Assembly: GCA_937872185.1 (NCBI GenBank)
Contig: CALMQN010000141.1
Location: 1-5,562 of the forward strand
Origin: an uncultured bacterium
GTDB taxonomy: Bacteria; Patescibacteriota; Saccharimonadia; Saccharimonadales; Saccharimonadaceae
Reading direction: 5' to 3'
Length of the DNA: 5,562 nucleotides
Under the pieces are notes generated by a model. The model did no database searches, was not told where the DNA came from, and saw only the letters and a list, made by a program, of their open reading frames with translations. Shown here one piece after another: positions 1 through 5,562 of the stretch. The first letter of the stretch is position 1; every line of letters begins with the position of its first letter. A program made the translations under genes and the position numbers.

Positions 1-1
1 G

Positions 2-1675
2 ACGCAGGTCATGGAAGAAGGCTTCTTGCTGGGATATAACGAGTTCCGTGGTACCAAAAAGCAGATCCGCCTTAGTACAAACGACCGTCGTCGTCATACC
101 TATATGGTTGGTCAGACCGGCACCGGTAAGTCTGGACTGCTTGAGAATTTGGCCTTTCAAGACATGATGGACGGCAAAGGGTTCGCCTTTATCGATCCAC
201 ACGGTGATTCAGCTGAGAGATTACTTGGTATGGTACCAAAAGAGCGCGTTGAGGATGTAATCTACTTTAGTCCTGGCGACATGGACAATCCGATCGGGCT
301 CAACTTGTTCGAATTTGAAGATGACGATCAACGGGACTTTTTGATTCAGGAGACGATTGCTATGTTATACCGTCTGTATGACCCTGGTCACACGGGTATT
401 ATTGGTCCACGTTTCGAATCGTGGTTTCGCAATGCGGCGCTGACGGTGATGAGCGACCCGGCCGGATCAAGCTTTTTGGACGTGCAGCAGGTATTCGTTG
501 ACCAAGCCTTTGCGGACGAAAAGATTAAGCACCTGACCAATCGCACGGTGCTAGATTTTTGGAATAAGGAAATGGCGCAAACGACGGATGCCAATAAGTC
601 CGAGATGCTTGGTTGGTTTGCGAGTAAGTTTGGTGCATTTTTGACCAACGACATGATGCGTAACATTATTGGGCAGACAAAGAGTGGGTTTAACCTGCGC
701 GATATTATGGATAACAAGAAGATTTTGCTGGTTAACCTGGCACGCGGTCGTACCGGCGAGATTAACTCGCAGTTGCTTGGTATGATGTTCGTGATGAAGT
801 TTCAGGCTGCAGCTATGGGTCGGGCTGATATACCCGAAGCAGAGCGCCAAGATTTTGCACTCTATGTTGATGAGTTCCAGAACTTCGCTACCGACAGTTT
901 CGAATCGATTTTGTCAGAGGCCAGGAAGTATCGTTTGAACCTGGTGCTTGCTAACCAATTTTTGACACAGTTAACTGATAAGATTCGCGAAGCAATTATC
1001 GGTAACATTGGTACCGTTATTAGTGGTAGGATTGGTATTACTGATGCCGAGATCTTGCAAAAGAAGTTTATGCCAACCTTTGACGCCGAAGATCTGACCA
1101 AGCTACCTAATTTTCAATCGGTTGCATCCGTCATGATTAACGGTGTTCCATCAGCAGCCTTTAGTATGTCGTTGATCCCGCCAATGGGGCAGTCGAATCC
1201 ACAGTTGGCCGATGCGCTTAAGAAGCTGTCGTCGGCCAAATACGGACGTCCACGTGCTGTGGTTGAAACTGAGATATTCGCCCGCCTTGGCGCTGGTGAT
1301 GCTGCTAAGAAAGAGAAACTAGAGGCCATGAAGAAAGCGCAGCAGGAACGTTTGGCGGCTGCTGGTCCTCGCCCAACGACTGGTGCCCCAGTGGGCTCAA
1401 CGGGCGGATCGTCATTCCTTGACGAGTGGTTGGCTAAGCGTCAGCAAATCGGTGGCCCCGTGGCACCACAGACGAGCGCTGCAGTGCCTGCGCCTACTCA
1501 ACCTACACAAGAACCCATTATTGCATCGCTTGCTCCTGCTGAGCCTGTCAGCGCTCCAAGTAGTGCGCTGGTTGACCCAGCACATATCACCGCCCAGGCT
1601 GCTGACCAAGACAAATTTCACATTCAGGATGCAGGTGACAATACATCCGATGAGATGTCGGTCAAGCTTCGTTAG
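2..1675 (+). CDS. VirD4/TraG/TraD-like type IV secretion or conjugation ATPase, 5' end outside window
   Basis: This is a P-loop ATPase of the VirD4/TraG/TraD coupling-protein type, expected to act at the cytoplasmic face of the membrane and drive DNA or protein transfer by ATP hydrolysis. Residues are numbered from the ATG at position 11. Walker A is GQTGTGKS (34-41), followed by the family-typical FIDPHGD (58-64 region, ending at 66). Walker B is LYVDEF (284-289), and LANQFLTQL (313-321) lies in the usual sensor region. Residues 430-450 form a charged helix. From about 452 the tail is Pro/Ala-rich and low in complexity, with one helical island, FLDEWLAKRQQI (469-480). The reading frame is open upstream of ATG 11 (codons for T, Q, V), and Walker A lies unusually close to that ATG. 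I therefore take the gene to be truncated by the window, with an N-terminal membrane region missing. It could instead be a HerA/VirB4-like relative. Broad family is confident; substrate is unknown. Confidence 0.88.
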   Translation, partial: TQVMEEGFLLGYNEFRGTKKQIRLSTNDRRRHTYMVGQTGTGKSGLLENLAFQDMMDGKGFAFIDPHGDSAERLLGMVPKERVEDVIYFSPGDMDNPIGLNLFEFEDDDQRDFLIQETIAMLYRLYDPGHTGIIGPRFESWFRNAALTVMSDPAGSSFLDVQQVFVDQAFADEKIKHLTNRTVLDFWNKEMAQTTDANKSEMLGWFASKFGAFLTNDMMRNIIGQTKSGFNLRDIMDNKKILLVNLARGRTGEINSQLLGMMFVMKFQAAAMGRADIPEAERQDFALYVDEFQNFATDSFESILSEARKYRLNLVLANQFLTQLTDKIREAIIGNIGTVISGRIGITDAEILQKKFMPTFDAEDLTKLPNFQSVASVMINGVPSAAFSMSLIPPMGQSNPQLADALKKLSSAKYGRPRAVVETEIFARLGAGDAAKKEKLEAMKKAQQERLAAAGPRPTTGAPVGSTGGSSFLDEWLAKRQQIGGPVAPQTSAAVPAPTQPTQEPIIASLAPAEPVSAPSSALVDPAHITAQAADQDKFHIQDAGDNTSDEMSVKLR

Positions 1676-1693
1676 TTAACGCGGTAAACAGAT
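1676..1693. other. Short convergent intergenic spacer without a clear terminator
   Basis: Only 18 bases separate the stop codons of the ATPase gene (plus strand) and the two-helix protein gene (minus strand). The spacer contains the palindrome GTTAAC (1675-1680) but no stable stem followed by a T-run. Transcripts from the two sides probably overlap or end by another mechanism. Confidence 0.6.
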
Positions 1694-2272
1694 TTATTTT
1701 TTGCCAGTAATAATGACACGAAGGTAATCGTAAACAATGCCGATAACCCATCCAATGATGAAGGCAGCGATGGTTTCAAAACCAGATAGCTTATAGCCGA
1801 GTGTTTTAGCAATGACGTAGACGGCGAGTGTCAGAAAGAACGCGCTGATTGCACCTGCCAAGATAGCGTTAGGACGCGCGACTGTTGCACCAACGGTTTC
1901 GCTGGTCTTTTCGACAACTTTGTTATGGATAACCTTGCTAAATGCCCGACTACCGGGCGTCAGTTCACTCTGCACTTCTTTCATGCGTCGTTTGTAACTT
2001 GCGTTCTTTTCGGCTTTGCTGATGCCACCACGCCTATGAGCAGGGGATGATTGATTGCCGCCCTTTTTCTTCTCTGCACTACCAGCCTCAACACTGATGG
2101 CTGATTCGAGTGCTTTTTCGCGGGCACGTTCTTCAAGCGCTTCGGCATCGCGCGGACTCATTTCTTTTTCGGGTGATTTGCCGTCAAGTTCGGCAATACG
2201 TTCAGCCGATGATTTTTCAAGTTCGGCGCTTGATTCTGGCCCGGCGCGTAGTTCTTCTGGATTGTTACTCAT
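1694..2272 (-). CDS. Two-helix membrane protein with long charged N-terminal region, function unknown
   Basis: This 192-residue protein has no function I recognise. Residues 1-65 are rich in Glu, Ala and Ser and look disordered or coiled-coil. Residues 66-100 are basic and Gly/Ser-rich, with KKKGG, HRRGG and YKRRMK. Two hydrophobic helices follow, at about 137-155 and 167-187, joined by a short loop (KTLGYKLSGFE), and the protein ends in ITGKK. Positive charges before helix 1 and at the C-terminus predict both ends in the cytoplasm with a helical hairpin in the membrane. The ATG start is supported by a well-placed AAAGG ribosome binding site. The gene begins 31 bases after the surface-protein gene on the same strand, so the two are probably co-transcribed. 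It converges on the ATPase gene with an 18-base gap. I recall similar two-helix proteins near type IV secretion ATPases in Saccharibacteria, so an envelope role is possible but unproven. Confidence 0.85.
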   Translation of the reverse strand: MSNNPEELRAGPESSAELEKSSAERIAELDGKSPEKEMSPRDAEALEERAREKALESAISVEAGSAEKKKGGNQSSPAHRRGGISKAEKNASYKRRMKEVQSELTPGSRAFSKVIHNKVVEKTSETVGATVARPNAILAGAISAFFLTLAVYVIAKTLGYKLSGFETIAAFIIGWVIGIVYDYLRVIITGKK

Positions 2273-2278
2273 TATTTC

Positions 2279-2286
2279 CCACCTTT
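2279..2286 (-). promoter_or_regulatory. Ribosome binding site of the two-helix membrane protein
   Basis: The minus strand reads AAAGGTGG here. The AAAGG core ends nine bases before the ATG at 2272-2270. This is a good Shine-Dalgarno match at normal spacing and fixes the start of the downstream gene. Confidence 0.7.
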
Positions 2287-2293
2287 AATGATA

Positions 2294-2306
2294 TAGACCA
2301 GGTCTA
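2294..2306. repeat. Perfect 13-base palindrome over the stop codon of the surface-protein gene
   Basis: TAGACC-A-GGTCTA is a perfect inverted repeat with a single central base. It includes the TAG stop of the surface-protein gene (2304-2306, minus strand) and lies just upstream of the next gene's ribosome binding site. There is no loop and no T-run, so it is not an intrinsic terminator. It could be a protein binding site or chance. Confidence 0.4.
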
Positions 2307-3566
2307 AATCGTTCCTGTATTAAGATTGCGACGGATCAAGCGAACTTCTTTTTTAACCTGACGAGTACGAGCATAGAAGTATGTTGCGACGGCCAGGATG
2401 ACGCCGGCAAAGATCATGTTTTCAGTTGGTCCCGTTGTTGGCAGTTGCGTGACGACGTTTTCAATGACTTTTGGTGGCGCACAAGGGATCTTGATTGATA
2501 CGGTGTTACCAAAGACATTGGCCATGACACAGTCGTATGATGTTGGTTCGCTGGCGCCCTTGGCAGTTGCTGGGATGTTATCGAGCACTTTGACCGCGAA
2601 GGTACGAACTTGGGCCTCGGTTGGCTTCAGGCTGACGTCTGGCCAAGACAAGATCTTGGTGGCGGGGTCAAGCGTTCCGCCGCCTTTGTCGGTGAGCGTT
2701 GCGTATTCAAGTACGTCCGCGAGGTTGTCCGATAATTGAACGGTCTTGGTATTAAGGCCAATATTTTTCACTGTTATCGTGAAGGTAATTGTATCGCTTT
2801 CTTTCGCGGTAACCGTTGAGGCATCAACTGATCCTTGTGAGGTATTGATGGCCGTTTTTGACTGGGTGATGTTGGCAACACATAGCTTGTCCTTGATCCA
2901 TAAGTTTTCGTTACCAGGACACGGCAGACATTCCTTGTCTGTTGCTAGGATGGCGTTGTTATACACACACTTCTTTGGTGGAGGTGGTGGCGGTGGCGGG
3001 ATGATGTCGGTAACAAGGTTGCCGCAGGCTTGCATGATGGCGAACCAGCCGACTTTTGAAGAGTGGCCGATCCAGCCATAGATGTCTTCATTGTATCCGT
3101 TGGCGATACCGATTGGACGTGCGTATACAGTCGTCACCGCAGCGCCGGCGCTATTAGTAATAGTCACTGGTGTTGATCCAGATTTCTCGGCACGGCCCCA
3201 GCTAAGTTTGTCACCGGTGACGAATGAGCTGAACTGCGCGCTGGTAATCTCGGCGCGAGTAATACCCATATAATTCATGATGTCTTTTAAGTTACCAGAA
3301 TTGGCATCGTACGGTGCAATAAAGTAATTAAGCGATTTATCAGCGCCAAGTCCGAGTCCGCCAGGGACAAAGTCACTAGGGTTTGATGCGTTTGCTGATT
3401 CTGATGGTTGGAAAACGACCAGACCTTGTACGACGAGCGCAAGAGCGACAAAGATAAGGCCAACGCGGCGCGTCGTCTCTTCCTTACGCAATCTTTTTGC
3501 GTAAAAACCAAGTTGCCCGACTAATGCAGGGCTAAAAGACAGGTTCGAAACGATTTTCCTAAACAT
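2304..3566 (-). CDS. Secreted, sortase-type cell-surface protein with DUF11-like domain and LPTTG anchor
   Basis: This 420-residue protein is predicted to be exported and attached to the cell surface. Residues 1-34 are a long basic n-region, 35-53 a hydrophobic core, and ANA (58-60) a plausible signal peptidase I site. Residues 61-186 form an N-terminal module with motifs such as YGWIGHSSKVGWFAIMQACG. P190-P197 is an eight-proline linker. C200-C229 holds two 14-residue cysteine repeats. Residues about 233-361 resemble a DUF11/Ig-like beta-sandwich, with TITFTITVKNIG and LSDNLADVLEY. The end is LPTTG (375-379), a hydrophobic segment (384-399) and an Arg/Lys-rich tail. This order is that of a sortase substrate, probably an adhesin or stalk-like surface protein, although the ligand is unknown. 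ATG 3566 is the first possible start after an in-frame stop, and it keeps the whole signal region. It has no Shine-Dalgarno at normal spacing: AAGAGG lies 22 bases upstream in an A-rich leader. No sortase gene is in the window. Confidence 0.88.
   Translation of the reverse strand: MFRKIVSNLSFSPALVGQLGFYAKRLRKEETTRRVGLIFVALALVVQGLVVFQPSESANASNPSDFVPGGLGLGADKSLNYFIAPYDANSGNLKDIMNYMGITRAEITSAQFSSFVTGDKLSWGRAEKSGSTPVTITNSAGAAVTTVYARPIGIANGYNEDIYGWIGHSSKVGWFAIMQACGNLVTDIIPPPPPPPPKKCVYNNAILATDKECLPCPGNENLWIKDKLCVANITQSKTAINTSQGSVDASTVTAKESDTITFTITVKNIGLNTKTVQLSDNLADVLEYATLTDKGGGTLDPATKILSWPDVSLKPTEAQVRTFAVKVLDNIPATAKGASEPTSYDCVMANVFGNTVSIKIPCAPPKVIENVVTQLPTTGPTENMIFAGVILAVATYFYARTRQVKKEVRLIRRNLNTGTI
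2307..2444 (-). other. C-terminal cell-wall sorting signal (LPTTG, hydrophobic segment, basic tail)
   Basis: Residues 375-420 of the surface protein contain LPTTG, followed by P, a roughly 16-residue hydrophobic stretch (MIFAGVILAVATYFYA) and a tail with seven Arg or Lys between 400 and 413. In known sortase substrates the enzyme cleaves between T and G of LPXTG and joins the protein to the envelope. The tail here runs about 21 residues past the hydrophobic segment, longer than in many Gram-positive substrates. Confidence 0.75.
2880..2969 (-). repeat. Tandem 14-residue cysteine repeat in the surface protein
   Basis: C200-C213 (CVYNNAILATDKEC) and C216-C229 (CPGNENLWIKDKLC) have the same length and share C1, N4, D11, K12 and C14, separated by the two residues LP. 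The pattern is C-x2-N-x6-D-K-x-C twice. It directly follows the polyproline linker and precedes the DUF11-like domain. Each unit probably forms a small disulfide loop outside the cell. Confidence 0.6.
2976..2999 (-). repeat. Eight-proline linker coding tract
   Basis: Eight consecutive proline codons (P190-P197), mixing CCG, CCA and CCT, separate the N-terminal module from the cysteine repeat. A run of this length should form a stiff polyproline II rod and would normally need translation factor EF-P to avoid ribosome stalling. The mixed codons argue against recent slippage at the DNA level. Confidence 0.8.
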
Positions 3567-3602
3567 AATTTTTATTTTTTGTTAAATTACCTCTTATTCG
3601 TT

Positions 3603-3632
3603 ACTTTAGCATAAGAAATATGTTCAGCGCAA
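3603..3632 (-). promoter_or_regulatory. Candidate promoter of the surface-protein operon
   Basis: On the minus strand TTGCGC (3632-3627) and TAAAGT (3608-3603) are separated by 18 bases. A TG pair one base before the -10 makes an extended -10 element (TGCTAAAGT). A start site near 3596 would give a leader of about 30 nucleotides that is A-rich and lacks a normally spaced Shine-Dalgarno. This is pattern-based only. Confidence 0.4.
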
Positions 3633-3648
3633 TACCCTAGCGTGAACA
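3621..3648. promoter_or_regulatory. Imperfect inverted repeat between the divergent promoters, candidate operator
   Basis: The left arm TGTTCAGCGC (3621-3630) and right arm GCGTGAACA (3640-3648) are complementary apart from one unpaired base, around a nine-base centre. The site overlaps the candidate -35 of the surface-protein operon and lies directly upstream of the gyrB -10, a good position for a regulator of one or both genes. It could also form a small hairpin, but no T-run follows at the stem base in a terminator-like way. Confidence 0.45.
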
Positions 3649-3660
3649 CAATTTTTTCGG

Positions 3661-3666
3661 TATAAT
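3661..3666 (+). promoter_or_regulatory. Candidate -10 element of the gyrB promoter
   Basis: TATAAT is a perfect consensus -10 hexamer, preceded by a T-rich tract. No convincing -35 is seen 16-18 bases upstream, where the sequence reads around CTAGCGTG. A start site near 3673 would give a leader of about 46 nucleotides before the GTG start of gyrB. The weak -35 may mean activator dependence or sensitivity to supercoiling. Confidence 0.5.
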
Positions 3667-3697
3667 GATAGTATTGTTAATATACAGTTTAGTCTGA

Positions 3698-5562
<1,865 letters not shown>

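Noticed and set aside
11..13. ATG at position 11 as the true start of the ATPase
   Set aside because: The frame is open to the window edge, no ribosome binding site can be seen in the ten bases before it, and the Walker A motif would begin at residue 34 with no N-terminal membrane region. The gene most likely starts upstream.
1383..1679. Alternative-frame open frame within the 3' end of the ATPase gene
   Set aside because: It overlaps a low-complexity Pro/Ala coding region. Such sequence often stays open in another frame, and the ATPase frame clearly continues to its own stop.
1676..1700. Intrinsic terminator between the convergent genes
   Set aside because: There is a T-rich stretch at about 1690-1699, but no stable GC-containing stem precedes it.
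2055..2307. Plus-strand open frames opposite the two-helix membrane protein
   Set aside because: They are Ser/Arg-rich antisense readings of the charged N-terminal coding region, with no ribosome binding site or domain.
2398..3273. Three successive plus-strand open frames in the same phase, opposite the surface-protein gene
   Set aside because: They lie antisense to a gene with clear signal peptide, DUF11-like domain and LPTTG anchor. Their translations show no domain, and two include sense readings of the polyproline tract as polyglycine. They are shadows.
3643..3648. TGAACA as the -35 box of the gyrB promoter
   Set aside because: It lies only 12 bases before TATAAT, too close for a standard sigma-70 type promoter.

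Overview
The window looks like chromosomal DNA from a Candidate Phyla Radiation bacterium, most probably Saccharibacteria (TM7). Three things suggest this. The GyrB is a short, Gram-positive-like form. The surface protein has the N-terminal layout I remember from Saccharibacteria secreted proteins: an extended basic n-region containing SPALVGQLGFYAKRLRKEE, then a hydrophobic core. A VirD4/TraG-like ATPase sits beside a two-helix membrane protein. All four genes read through with the standard code: TGA is never used in-frame as a sense codon, unlike in Gracilibacteria and SR1. The lineage call rests on remembered family resemblance, not on a search.

Layout: (1) positions 2-1675, plus strand, the C-terminal part of a VirD4/TraG-type conjugation or type IV secretion ATPase, cut at its 5' end by the window; (2) positions 1694-2272, minus strand, a small protein with a charged N-terminal half and two membrane helices, convergent with the ATPase across only 18 bases; (3) positions 2304-3566, minus strand, a secreted surface protein with signal peptide, N-terminal module, eight-proline linker, tandem cysteine repeat, DUF11-like domain and LPTTG sorting signal; (4) positions 3567-3718, a divergent intergenic region with candidate promoters and an imperfect inverted repeat; (5) positions 3719 to the end, plus strand, gyrB, lacking only its last few dozen codons.

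How the parts may fit: the surface protein and the small membrane protein are 31 bases apart on the same strand and probably form one transcript. The ATPase next to them would act at the inner face of the membrane on DNA or protein transport. Together they form a plausible cell-envelope neighbourhood, but a direct functional link is inference. gyrB is a housekeeping gene that shares only the divergent control region. I see no RNA gene, insertion sequence, CRISPR array or phage gene, and no intergenic stretch longer than about 150 bases. Nothing here clearly forms a new multi-gene system. The surface protein and its unusual modules are the most interesting part.
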